Below, piece after piece: positions 14,797 through 23,892 of a stretch of 37,283 bases of DNA. The notes below the pieces were generated by a model, which searched no databases, was not told where the DNA came from, and worked only from the letters and a program-made list of their open reading frames with translations. Source of the DNA: an uncultured Bacteroidales bacterium (GTDB lineage: Bacteria > Bacteroidota > Bacteroidia > Bacteroidales > F082). Location: assembly GCA_900318465.1 (NCBI GenBank), contig ONKQ01000049.1, positions 1 to 37,283 on the forward strand, written 5' to 3'. Made by a program: the position numbers and the translations under genes. Position 1 is the stretch's first letter, and every line of letters begins with the position of its first letter.

Positions 14797-16531
14797 CGGT
14801 CCACAAGTAGGTACAATGGATATGCCTTGCGAACTTACCGTAAACGGCACGGGAACGCTACAAATTACAGGCAATGCCAAACATGCCATGAACATTGAAG
14901 GGCCAATCACCATCAACTCAGGCACTATCCGTATCCTTGGCAGCGACAGCGACGGCATCCACGGCAGCAGCAACTTGACATGGAACGGAGGCACACTCGA
15001 CATCGTTTCGGCAGGTTCCGACGGTCTTGATATTTCGGGCAACGTGACCATCCAAAACGGCGACCTGACCATCCATACAACAGCGGAAAGCCAAAGATGT
15101 ATCAAGGTGTCGGGCAATTTCACCATGAATGACGGAACGCTTAATATGACCGCCACAGGCACCGACGGCAAAGGCATCAAGGCCGACAGCAACGTTTTCA
15201 TCAACGGAGGCTCCATCGGCATCGGACACTCCGGCGATATGTCGAAAGGCATCAAGGCTGACGGCGACATCAGCATCACAGGAGGAATCATCAACATCAC
15301 ATCTTCGGGAAGCACGGTCTTGGAATCGGTAAACAACCAGAATGTTCCTGCCTATTGCACGGCCATCAAATGCGACACCGATATTAATATTACGGGCGGC
15401 GACTTCACCATCACCTTGCCCACTTCGAACCACGGCGGCAAAGGCATCAGCACGGACGGCAACCTGACCATCGACGGCGCCACAATGAACATCACCACGC
15501 AAGGCGACGGCGCGACCTACACCGTCAGCGGCTCGACCAAAGACGCCTACACTTCGGCCTGCCTGCGCTCCGACGGCAATATGAGCATCCTTTCAGGAAA
15601 CATCACCTTAAATAGTTCTGGTACAGGAGGAAAGGGTATCAATGTGGGTGACGACAGCCACACCACTTCCACCCTGACCCTTGGCACCACGGGCGGCAAC
15701 GACGACGACCTCATCCTCAACGTGACCACAAGCGGCGAGCGCATCACCATCAGTTCGGGCGGTGGCGGCGGCTGGCCTCCCGGACCAGGTCAAGGCGGCG
15801 ACTACGCCAACCCGAAGGGCATCAAGAGTCGGGGCAACCTGACCATCAACAGCGGTACTGTCACGGTCAACTGCACCCAAAACAACGAAGGCGGCGAGTG
15901 CATCGAGAGCAAGGCCACGCTAACCATCAACGGCGGAAACATCGAAACTTATTCGAAGACCGACGACCCCATCAACGCGGCGCAAAACCTCACCATCAAC
16001 GGCGGCACCATCTATTCGCACAGCGACAACAACGATGGCATCGACTCAAACGGCACCCTGTTCCTTAACGGCGGCTTCGCCATCGCCAACGGCGCGCGCC
16101 AGCCCGAGGAAGGCTTCGACTGCGATTGGAACCAATTCAAAATCACGGGAGGCACTCACATCGGCACGGGCGGCGCAACGAGCGACCCAACGCAAAACGT
16201 TTGCACCCAACCCACGCTGAAAATCAACACGCAACCCGGCTACGCCATCCAAGTCCTGAAATCCGACGGCACCGTGATTTGCACCTACCAATGCCCGACC
16301 TTCACTGGCGGCGGTGGCGGCGGTTGGGGCAACAATATGGTAATGCTCTTCACCGACCCGCAACTGCAAACGGGACAATCGTACACCGTGAAATACGGCG
16401 GCACCATCAGCGGCGGCACCAACTGGAACGGCTACTACACCGGCAACGTGACCTACACGGGCGGCCAAAGCACCAATGTCAATGTCAATTCGATGGTGAC
16501 AACAGTGAGCGCTGGAGGAGGCGGATGGTAA
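14669..16531 (+). CDS. Cthe_2159-like beta-helix protein (continues the frameshifted gene)
   Basis: A 620-codon frame starting at ATG 14669 inside the previous one; the family match begins near VTLRLKGTSTLADGANG. The body is a right-handed beta-helix made of short rungs such as GPITINSGTIRILGSDSDGI, GNLTIDGATMNITTQ and NLTINGGTIYSHSDNNDGID, as in PF14262 (Cthe_2159) pectate-binding proteins. Gly-rich breaks (GGGGGWPPGPGQGG, GGGGGGWGNN, GGGGW) interrupt it. No signal peptide or T9SS tail is in this frame; the export signal lies in the frame starting at 14371. Together they would make one secreted protein of about 700 residues, perhaps a polysaccharide-binding surface protein. Without the upstream part it is unlikely to be exported. 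Confidence 0.7.
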   Translation: MTGFKSIQTVLSLMWNRGEWMLGVYVPVTLRLKGTSTLADGANGPQVGTMDMPCELTVNGTGTLQITGNAKHAMNIEGPITINSGTIRILGSDSDGIHGSSNLTWNGGTLDIVSAGSDGLDISGNVTIQNGDLTIHTTAESQRCIKVSGNFTMNDGTLNMTATGTDGKGIKADSNVFINGGSIGIGHSGDMSKGIKADGDISITGGIINITSSGSTVLESVNNQNVPAYCTAIKCDTDINITGGDFTITLPTSNHGGKGISTDGNLTIDGATMNITTQGDGATYTVSGSTKDAYTSACLRSDGNMSILSGNITLNSSGTGGKGINVGDDSHTTSTLTLGTTGGNDDDLILNVTTSGERITISSGGGGGWPPGPGQGGDYANPKGIKSRGNLTINSGTVTVNCTQNNEGGECIESKATLTINGGNIETYSKTDDPINAAQNLTINGGTIYSHSDNNDGIDSNGTLFLNGGFAIANGARQPEEGFDCDWNQFKITGGTHIGTGGATSDPTQNVCTQPTLKINTQPGYAIQVLKSDGTVICTYQCPTFTGGGGGGWGNNMVMLFTDPQLQTGQSYTVKYGGTISGGTNWNGYYTGNVTYTGGQSTNVNVNSMVTTVSAGGGGW

Positions 16532-16582
16532 ATATCAAAGATTTCGGAAAGATGAGTCTTTGCTCTGCCATTTTCAATTTCC

Positions 16583-16703
16583 AAGTAAGTGTTCAAAAAC
16601 AGACTGCCACAGCCATTGACTTCGGGACTTCGAGACACGAGACTTCGGGTATTTGACTCGCAGTCACGGAGTCTCGCAGTCTATCATATCCACCTACTTA
16701 TTT
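16583..16703. repeat. Interspersed intergenic repeat, copy A
   Basis: It begins AAGTAAGTGTTCAA and carries GACTTCGGGACTTCGAGACA, a TTTGACTCGCAGTC segment, and ends CTACTTATTTG. A second copy in the same orientation is at 32809-32951. Arms CGAGACT (16638-16644) and AGTCTCG (16670-16676) allow a hairpin. The right end reaches a few bases into the 3' end of the regulator gene. Confidence 0.7.
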
Positions 16704-17812
16704 GAAAGGTATTGCAACGGCGTTTGCCCGTATTTTTTCTTGAACGACCGCAGGAATGTAATGTAGGAATTGAAGCCCGACATCAACGAAATCTCTTCCA
16801 CGGAGTGTTGGTTTCCGTCATCTTTGCTCTCTAACAAGCGTTTGGCTTCCTCCAAGCGAAAGTCGTTGATGTAATCGTAGAAACTCTCATGCTTCTCTTG
16901 GTTGATGTAATTGCTCAAGTATTGCCGGTTGGTACCCAAAAGTTGTGCTAGCTTCTGCAAAGTCAGTGTGTTGTCTTGATAATATCGGTTTTCAACGATA
17001 ACGCTTTCCAAGTTATTATTAATCAACACTTTGTGATATTGAGGATTGGAAACAGGCTCCTTTGCTTCAATTTCTTGGGGTTCGGTCTCATCCTCGGCTT
17101 CGGTTGTGGATAGGGTAAACACCTTTTGCCTAATCAGTTTTTTCGTGACAAACAAGACAACGGCTATAACAAAGAAACAATAAACCGTGTCGAAAAGCAG
17201 GTTGTTGTTCATCGACTCAGTCGAAAACCATGTTTGCTGCGAAAAGCTTTCGGCAGTCCAAATCAAAAGAACCACGAAATAGACGGCAAGCAGGTAGTTG
17301 GTCCAGCGCAAGTCGAAATATTCCAAGTTGCCAACATTGTCGAGCAGCATTTTCGTGTGTTTTTTAATGGAAATCCAAAGACAAACCAGCAACGCTACTG
17401 AGACCACCAAAGTGTAGATTCGTACAATGGGCAAAACCATACTGCTTTGGGTAATGGCAAACAATAGCATTGCCATGATGAGTGGCACTTCCAAAAGCAA
17501 AAGTTGGCGTATCTTGAAGCGGTTGGGGAATACCAAAGAAACGCCGAACATCATATATCCGCCCGCAATCACAAAATCGAAAAACAACAAAAGCAAGTTG
17601 AGGAACCCGGAAAAGGGCAGATTGCGGCAGGCCAGTATCACGAAATTGTTGAAAAAGCCGATGGAATGCAGGAGCAAAACAGCCGCATAGATGCGTTGGA
17701 ACTGATAGCGGCGGTGATACTTGAGCATGAAGACACCGATTCCTGCCAAGGCGCATTGCGTTATGCCGGAGACCAAACAAAGCAACAGTATGTAAAATGA
17801 AGCATCGTTCAT
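16694..17812 (-). CDS. Seven-TM AraC-family transcriptional regulator
   Basis: A 372-residue protein with an unusual layout. Residues 1 to about 235 hold seven hydrophobic segments (for example YILLLCLVSGITQCALAGIG, LLLLFFDFVIAGGYMMFGV and VYCFFVIAVVLFVT). A charged linker follows (TEAEDETEPQEIEAKEP). The C-terminal 100 residues form an AraC-type double helix-turn-helix (LTLQKLAQLLGTNRQYLSNY, VEEISLMSGFNSYITFLRSF and KKKYGQTPLQYL). Proteins of this shape are membrane-embedded one-component sensors in Bacteroidota. It is transcribed away from the giant secreted operon, with a shared intergenic region holding phased repeats. It is therefore the likely regulator of that operon, of itself, or both. 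The next Met is at residue 29, so ATG 17812 is kept although the promoter-like element leaves almost no leader. Confidence 0.85.
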   Translation of the reverse strand: MNDASFYILLLCLVSGITQCALAGIGVFMLKYHRRYQFQRIYAAVLLLHSIGFFNNFVILACRNLPFSGFLNLLLLFFDFVIAGGYMMFGVSLVFPNRFKIRQLLLLEVPLIMAMLLFAITQSSMVLPIVRIYTLVVSVALLVCLWISIKKHTKMLLDNVGNLEYFDLRWTNYLLAVYFVVLLIWTAESFSQQTWFSTESMNNNLLFDTVYCFFVIAVVLFVTKKLIRQKVFTLSTTEAEDETEPQEIEAKEPVSNPQYHKVLINNNLESVIVENRYYQDNTLTLQKLAQLLGTNRQYLSNYINQEKHESFYDYINDFRLEEAKRLLESKDDGNQHSVEEISLMSGFNSYITFLRSFKKKYGQTPLQYLSNK

Positions 17813-17817
17813 GTAGG

Positions 17818-17825
17818 CAAAATTA
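17818..17825 (-). promoter_or_regulatory. Candidate -7 element for the AraC-family regulator
   Basis: On the minus strand this reads TAATTTTG, matching TAnnTTTG. It lies only 5 nt before the start codon, which would give a nearly leaderless mRNA. Confidence 0.4.
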
Positions 17826-17869
17826 CGGTTTTCCCTTCAAAGAAAGACCAATTTCCGCCCCGTCCTTAA

Positions 17870-17962
17870 TTTTTTTACGCATTGAAAACAATTTTTTACG
17901 CAATGAAAGATTTCAAGGTGTCTTTTTTACGCATTGAAAGTCGATTTTTTAACCAATGAAAG
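17870..17962. promoter_or_regulatory. Phased direct repeats between regulator and giant operon
   Basis: Four imperfect units of the form T6-ACGCATTGAAAG occur with cores at 17877, 17898, 17929 and 17951 (the last as AACCAATGAAAG). Spacings are 21, 31 and 22 bp, close to two, three and two helical turns, so all would face the same side of the DNA. They are candidate sites for the divergent AraC-type regulator. Confidence 0.6.
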
Positions 17963-18054
17963 CCAGATGAGTCGATTTTTTTTGAAATTTGGCCTCATTA
18001 AGTATGTAAAGCGAACTAAACAAATTTTCAACTAATCATTAAAAACAAATCATC

Positions 18055-21000
18055 ATGAACAGAAAAGTTTACTTCTTCCTGCTGATGGCGCTATCACTGC
18101 CATTGGCAATCATGGCCCAAACGGCCGTAGTTGTTGACGGAGACAATCCCTTCTCCGACAACTTTGAAGGCTCTGCCTGCGAATGGGAATTCGTGAACGG
18201 CGAATCCGTTAACGCCTGGTATTGGGGAACAGCCACCAGCAACGGCGGCACCCATGCCGTCTACATCTCCCAAGACGGAGGTGAAACCAACACCTACAAC
18301 ACAGGTGCTTCCACCTGGGTGTATTTCTGGAAACTCTTCACCCTTGAAGAAGCCACTTATCGCTTCCAATACGACTGGAAAAACTATGGCGAAGGCGGCT
18401 ATGACTACATCCGCGTTGGTTTAGTGCCTGGCTCAACGGAGCTTACCCAAAACTCAGGGCTGCCCTCAGGTTGGATTACGATTGACGACAATACCCAATT
18501 GGTAGGCAATTCCAACTGGAGCACCCGAAGTGCCATCAGAAGCGACATTACGGAAGGCACCTACAAGATGGTCTTCGCATGGCGCAACGACGGCGGTGGA
18601 GGAAGCAACCCTCCCGGTGCCATTGACAATGTTTCCATCGAAGAAATGGTGATTGACGGCCACACCTATCTGGTCCAGACCAGCGACAACGACTTCATCA
18701 TGGGCGACGGCTCGAATGTGAGCATCGCGGACGGTAAGGTGGCCTCGCAATACAAGATGGCCTCCGTTGCCGACTGGGCCGCAACCACCAGCCTGCCCCA
18801 ATCGCTGAAAAACCACCAAGTGGTGACTTGGCGCAACTATGTGTATTGCGTGGGTGGCCGCAATGGTTCCAATCCTGTGAGCAACGTGTATCGCGCCACA
18901 CAACAAGACAACGGCATTTCGGGTTGGACTACCCTCAATGCCCTGCCACAACCTTTGCAGGACATGGCAGTGGTGGCCACACAAACCCATTTGATTGTGG
19001 CTGGCGGTCGCAACAACGACACCGTGAGCGACAAGATTTATTCGGCATTCATCAACGATGACGGCTCCATCGCGGCATGGGAGGAACTCTCCATCAGCCT
19101 GCCCCAACCTTGCTGGGGCGCTCGCGCCGTGGAAGCCTTAGGTAACCTATATATAATAGGTGGCGCCAACACCGATACCGAAAACGATGCCACCGACAAG
19201 GTGTATCGCCTCACCGTGAACGCCATCGGCGAAGTGACGGGCATCACCGAAGTCGCCAGCTTGCCCGAAGCCCGCAATGGACACGCCGTGGCCGTCTACA
19301 ACTCGAAGATTATCGTCACCGGTGGCTACGATGCTTCGTTCACCCAAAAGAACACGGTGTATAGCGTCGCCGTCAACCTCGACGGCAGCCTCGGCACTTG
19401 GGCCACCAATACCGCCCTGCCCAACGCCGTCTATGGCCACACCACCGTTTGCACCAACGGCATCCTGACCGTCATCGGCGGCAAGGAAGGCACTTTGGAA
19501 AGCAACAAATTCACCTATACCGATGCCGATGCAGCCACTTACGATTGGCAACTATCAGACATCCAACTGCCTGAACGCTATACCGAAGGCGCTTCCTTCG
19601 CCTTTGGCAACAAGATTTTCTACTGCGGCGGCATCAACCTTTCAGGCAACCTCAACAACGCCACTCGCTTCATGGCCGTGACCCCCTCCACCACCCTCGC
19701 CGGCCATCCCGTTTTCGTCAGTTGGCCCTTCAATGTGGGTACGCCCAAAACGATGGACGAGTTCAACTACAGCCTGACCAACACCGGTTCCTACGCCTAC
19801 GAGGTGCTCTACCGCACGGCTGACGAAGACCATGTGTTCAGCAACTGGACCTCGGCTGGCACCAACCTGCCTGTGACCGTAGGCCAGACCAAGAGCTACA
19901 TCCAATACATGTTCCGCATCACCTCCACCGGCGAAGAAGCCTTCTTCATCGATGAGGTCACCCTCACCCTGAGCGGCTACAGCCAATTGGCCGGCAACCT
20001 AAACTGGATTGGCAACCTCACCGCCGAACACAGCCCCTATTTGGTGACCGAAACCATCAGCTTCACCTCCGGCACCCACAACATTGGCCCAGGTGTCACC
20101 ATCATGTTCATGCCCAACACAGGCTTCAACATTGGAGCCGCTTCCGTCAACTTCAACGGCACCGAGGAAAGCCCCATCCTTCTGACCGCCTTTGAAGCCG
20201 GCAGCGGTAGTTGGAACGGTGTGTATTACCAAGACGCCAGCGACAACAACAGCGGCCTCTCCTCAGTGATGGAATACACCACCATTGAGAAAGCCGGCAA
20301 CGGCGAAAACCACGCCAACCTGCGCATGTATAACACCGGCCAACCCTCCGTCATCAACCATTGCAACTTCAACCTGTCTTCGGTTGACGGCATGTATTGC
20401 TATTACTCAGGCACGACCATGACCGACTGCACCTTCGATGGCAATGTCAGAAGAGGCTTGTACATTGATTACAACTCGCTGCTCACTTGCACCTCCTGCA
20501 CGATGAGCAACAACTACGACGGCCTCTTTATGTACTATTCTTCCTCTTCAACCTTCAACGACTGCACGATGACAGGAAACACCAACTGCGGCATTTCTTT
20601 AGCCGAAAATAGCCACAATGCCGTCTACTCAGGTGTAACCTGCTCCAGCAACCTCTACGGTCTGTATTCCTACACACCCGACCGCTCCTTCAACTTCGAC
20701 GAGAGTGCCATCGCCTTTGCCGACAACGGTTCTGACATTGCCGTGGGTGAAGGACGAATCTATTCCAACCAGACATGGAATTACTATGCCAATGGCTATG
20801 CCATTTTGGGTAGTGTATGGATTGGCAATAACTCCCCAAAACTCACCGTCGCTCCCGGCAACACTATCAAAGTGAAACAAGGTTGCCGCATTTATGTGGG
20901 TGACTGGAGTGGCGGTCAACTCTATGCGGTGGGTACGGCAGCATCCCCCATCACTTTCACTTCGCTGAACGGCGAGGCGGGCGGCTGGCAAGGCTTCTGC

Positions 21001-23886
21001 TTCTACGACAACAGCGACTATAATTCCTCCTCTTCGATGCGCTATTGCGTAGTGGAGAATGCCACCACCAACCTCTACTGTGAATACACCAACCAGCCCA
21101 GCGTGATGTACTCCACGTTCCAGAACGCCACGGATCACAATGTTTACTTGTACCAATCCAGCATCAGCTTGGAAGGTTGCACCCTGAAAGACGCCCCAAG
21201 AGGCTTGTCGGTGGACTACTATTCACAGCCCACCATTGTTTCCACGACCTTCGAGAACCACAGCGAGGCTTGCGTCCGTTTCTACAGCAGCAACAACACC
21301 TCAGTGACTTACGCCAACTGCACCTTGAAGGATTCGAACTATGGCATCTGGTATAACACACCCGATATTGACATTCCTGATTTCACCAATACGGTTACTT
21401 TCGAAAACAATGTGGCGAACATTGCCATATCTGGTGGAACCACTTATACCCATACTTGGGCTGCCAACACGTATGCTGTTCTTGGAAACATTCGAATCTA
21501 TAATGGCACCCTAACGCTTTCTCCCGGAACCGTGTTGAAGTTCGCGGAAGGCACCTATCCTTATGTTGACTCTTATGCCAATCTTATCGCCGAGGGTACG
21601 GCCACACAGCCCATCACCTTCACTTCGCTGAACGGCGAGGTGGGCGGCTGGAACGGCCTCCGTTTCTACGACTATTCCGACTACAATGCAGAACAGGAGT
21701 CCTCGCTGAAGCACTGCATCTTGGAGAAAGGCAACAGCTACAACTTGTACATGGAATACACCACCCAGCCCTCGTTAATTGAGAACTGCATCTTCCGCAA
21801 TTCGGCTGCAAAAGGAGCTTACCTATATGAAAGTTACAGCACCTTCAGCAACTGCACCTTTGAGGACAATGCCGAGTATCCGCTCTATTACAACAATGGC
21901 CATTATGTGGGTGAGTTGGACAACCTGACCTTCAGCGGTAACTTGCTTGACGGCATAGTCATGAACAGCGGCCACATCACTGTGGACCGTACTTGGAATG
22001 CCTATACCTACTACATTCTCAATGGCAACCTTTATGTTGGACGCTATCGTTGGGATTCTCCCAATTATTGTGGCTTGACATTGATGCCCGGCACCATCTT
22101 GAAGTTTGCAGAAGACAGATATATGACCATTGGTAGCGATTCCTATTATCCCGGTGATTTACACGCCGAAGGTACGGCAGAGCAACCCATCATCTTCACT
22201 TCGATGAACGGCGAGCCTGGCGGCTGGGGCGGCTTGTATTTTGGCGATTATGCCGACTACAATGCAGAGCAGGTGTCAACGCTGAAGCATTGCATCATTG
22301 AAAATGGCAACGAGTACAACATGCAATCATACGGCACCTATCAGCCTTCCTTGATTGAGAACTGCGTCTTCCAGAACTCCAACGGTATTGGTCTGTACCT
22401 CAACTCGTATTCCGCACCTGTGGTCAGCAAGAACACCATCAGAAACAATGCTTCCTACGGCATTTATTTAACGGGCAGCTATGTGGCTCCAGTCATCGGT
22501 GGCTCGGCTGAAACCGCCAACAACATCTACAACAATGGCGGCTATGCCGTGTACAACAACACCAGCACCAACTTCGACATGACCTACAACTTCTGGGGCA
22601 ATATCAGCAGCACATACATCGACGACGAACTGATTCACGACAAGATGGATGATTCGTGGTATGGCCGCATCACCTACGAGCCAGTGAGCTGGTTCCCGGT
22701 GGAGAGCTTCGAGCATCTGCAAGGCACCTTCAACTATGGCGAAGACAAGGCAATGGCTAACCGCGAGATGAACATCATCAACGCAGGCGACACCATCATA
22801 GCCACCGCCACCACCAACGGCAACGGCGAGTACGACTTCAGCAACTATGCCGTAAGTGTCTACAACACCTTGGATGCCGACCTTGGCGTGGATATTTTGG
22901 CTGGTGTGAACGCCACCGACGCCCTCTTGGTGATGCGCCACTTCGTCCATTTAGACACTTTGGCTCCCAATTATGCCGCAGTTGCCGATGTGAACGGTAA
23001 CGGCAGCGTCAACGGCACCGACGCCATGCTCATCCTGCGCCGCGCCATCGACGAGCAATTCCCTGTGGGCGACTTCTACTACTACAACCCCAACGGCATC
23101 AGCGTTGAAGGCAACACTTGCACCTACGACCTGAGCTTCCTCTGCTACGGCGACGTGAACGGCTCCTACACGCCCGCCACCCGCGACAATACGATTGAAC
23201 TGATGACCGAAGGCCAATTGGTGGCCGAATCCAATCAGGAGATTGTGCTGCCCGTGAGCATCAAGAACGCTGTGGAGATGGGTGCCCTCACCTTGCGCTT
23301 CGCCTATCCCGAGGAATACCTTGAGATTGAGGATGTGGTGCTGGCCGCCACGGGCGAGAGTCTGATCTTCAGCGCCAACGAAGGCGCGTTGACCACAGTG
23401 TGGTTCAGCCTTGAGCCTATCGACTTGGCCGAAAACGACGAGCTTATATTAATAAAGGTGCGCACGAGAGACCTGAACAACATCGACGAGCCTGTCGTCT
23501 TCAGCTTGAACGCATATTCCGAGATGGCCGACGGCAGTGCCCAAGTGCTTGACGACGTGGTGATTGCCATGCCAGCCATTGTCACCGCAACCCTCGGCTT
23601 GAACAACAACACGATAGATGTTGCCAACATGACCGTCTATCCCAACCCCGCCAAAGATGTTTGCCGCCTGAGCTATCAGTTGGCTGAAGCAGGCCATGTG
23701 ACGGTGACGGTTTACAACATGATGGGTGTGAAGGTGATGGATGCCGCCAACTGCCGTCAAGCCGAAGGCAAGCACGAAGTGCGCCTGAACACCTCCGACC
23801 TTGCAGCCGGCACGTATTGCTGCCGTATCACCTTCGAAGGTGAGAACAGCTGGGTGAAGACCACTATGTTAATCATTGAAAAATAA
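18055..23886 (+). CDS. Giant T9SS surface protein: kelch, beta-helix, dockerin-like and cohesin-like domains
   Basis: A 1943-residue protein. Signal peptide 1-21. Residues 30-200 are a MAM-like jelly roll (DNFEGSACEWEFVNGES). Residues about 250-540 hold six kelch repeats, each marked by a GG step (YVYCVGGRNG, LIVAGGRNND, LYIIGGANTD). Residues 645-1555 are a long parallel beta-helix with four similar modules, for example GTAASPITFTSLNGEAGGW. Residues 1608-1671 are dockerin-like: the second loop ADVNGNGSVNGTDAMLILRR fits the calcium EF-hand and the first (GVNATDALLVMRHF) is degenerate. A GDVNGSY motif follows. Residues about 1714-1840 are cohesin-like (IVLPVSIKNAVEMGALTLRF). Residues 1857-1943 are a type A T9SS tail with VYPNPAKD. 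The next giant gene starts 6 nt downstream. A binding or display role at the cell surface is inferred. Confidence 0.88.
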   Translation: MNRKVYFFLLMALSLPLAIMAQTAVVVDGDNPFSDNFEGSACEWEFVNGESVNAWYWGTATSNGGTHAVYISQDGGETNTYNTGASTWVYFWKLFTLEEATYRFQYDWKNYGEGGYDYIRVGLVPGSTELTQNSGLPSGWITIDDNTQLVGNSNWSTRSAIRSDITEGTYKMVFAWRNDGGGGSNPPGAIDNVSIEEMVIDGHTYLVQTSDNDFIMGDGSNVSIADGKVASQYKMASVADWAATTSLPQSLKNHQVVTWRNYVYCVGGRNGSNPVSNVYRATQQDNGISGWTTLNALPQPLQDMAVVATQTHLIVAGGRNNDTVSDKIYSAFINDDGSIAAWEELSISLPQPCWGARAVEALGNLYIIGGANTDTENDATDKVYRLTVNAIGEVTGITEVASLPEARNGHAVAVYNSKIIVTGGYDASFTQKNTVYSVAVNLDGSLGTWATNTALPNAVYGHTTVCTNGILTVIGGKEGTLESNKFTYTDADAATYDWQLSDIQLPERYTEGASFAFGNKIFYCGGINLSGNLNNATRFMAVTPSTTLAGHPVFVSWPFNVGTPKTMDEFNYSLTNTGSYAYEVLYRTADEDHVFSNWTSAGTNLPVTVGQTKSYIQYMFRITSTGEEAFFIDEVTLTLSGYSQLAGNLNWIGNLTAEHSPYLVTETISFTSGTHNIGPGVTIMFMPNTGFNIGAASVNFNGTEESPILLTAFEAGSGSWNGVYYQDASDNNSGLSSVMEYTTIEKAGNGENHANLRMYNTGQPSVINHCNFNLSSVDGMYCYYSGTTMTDCTFDGNVRRGLYIDYNSLLTCTSCTMSNNYDGLFMYYSSSSTFNDCTMTGNTNCGISLAENSHNAVYSGVTCSSNLYGLYSYTPDRSFNFDESAIAFADNGSDIAVGEGRIYSNQTWNYYANGYAILGSVWIGNNSPKLTVAPGNTIKVKQGCRIYVGDWSGGQLYAVGTAASPITFTSLNGEAGGWQGFCFYDNSDYNSSSSMRYCVVENATTNLYCEYTNQPSVMYSTFQNATDHNVYLYQSSISLEGCTLKDAPRGLSVDYYSQPTIVSTTFENHSEACVRFYSSNNTSVTYANCTLKDSNYGIWYNTPDIDIPDFTNTVTFENNVANIAISGGTTYTHTWAANTYAVLGNIRIYNGTLTLSPGTVLKFAEGTYPYVDSYANLIAEGTATQPITFTSLNGEVGGWNGLRFYDYSDYNAEQESSLKHCILEKGNSYNLYMEYTTQPSLIENCIFRNSAAKGAYLYESYSTFSNCTFEDNAEYPLYYNNGHYVGELDNLTFSGNLLDGIVMNSGHITVDRTWNAYTYYILNGNLYVGRYRWDSPNYCGLTLMPGTILKFAEDRYMTIGSDSYYPGDLHAEGTAEQPIIFTSMNGEPGGWGGLYFGDYADYNAEQVSTLKHCIIENGNEYNMQSYGTYQPSLIENCVFQNSNGIGLYLNSYSAPVVSKNTIRNNASYGIYLTGSYVAPVIGGSAETANNIYNNGGYAVYNNTSTNFDMTYNFWGNISSTYIDDELIHDKMDDSWYGRITYEPVSWFPVESFEHLQGTFNYGEDKAMANREMNIINAGDTIIATATTNGNGEYDFSNYAVSVYNTLDADLGVDILAGVNATDALLVMRHFVHLDTLAPNYAAVADVNGNGSVNGTDAMLILRRAIDEQFPVGDFYYYNPNGISVEGNTCTYDLSFLCYGDVNGSYTPATRDNTIELMTEGQLVAESNQEIVLPVSIKNAVEMGALTLRFAYPEEYLEIEDVVLAATGESLIFSANEGALTTVWFSLEPIDLAENDELILIKVRTRDLNNIDEPVVFSLNAYSEMADGSAQVLDDVVIAMPAIVTATLGLNNNTIDVANMTVYPNPAKDVCRLSYQLAEAGHVTVTVYNMMGVKVMDAANCRQAEGKHEVRLNTSDLAAGTYCCRITFEGENSWVKTTMLIIEK

Positions 23887-23892
23887 GATGCC

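Noticed and set aside
19987-22720. Repeated DNA segments in the first giant gene as a possible repeat array or CRISPR
   Set aside because: The similar blocks are diverged coding repeats of a beta-helix protein, with codon-level differences and no short identical repeats with spacers.
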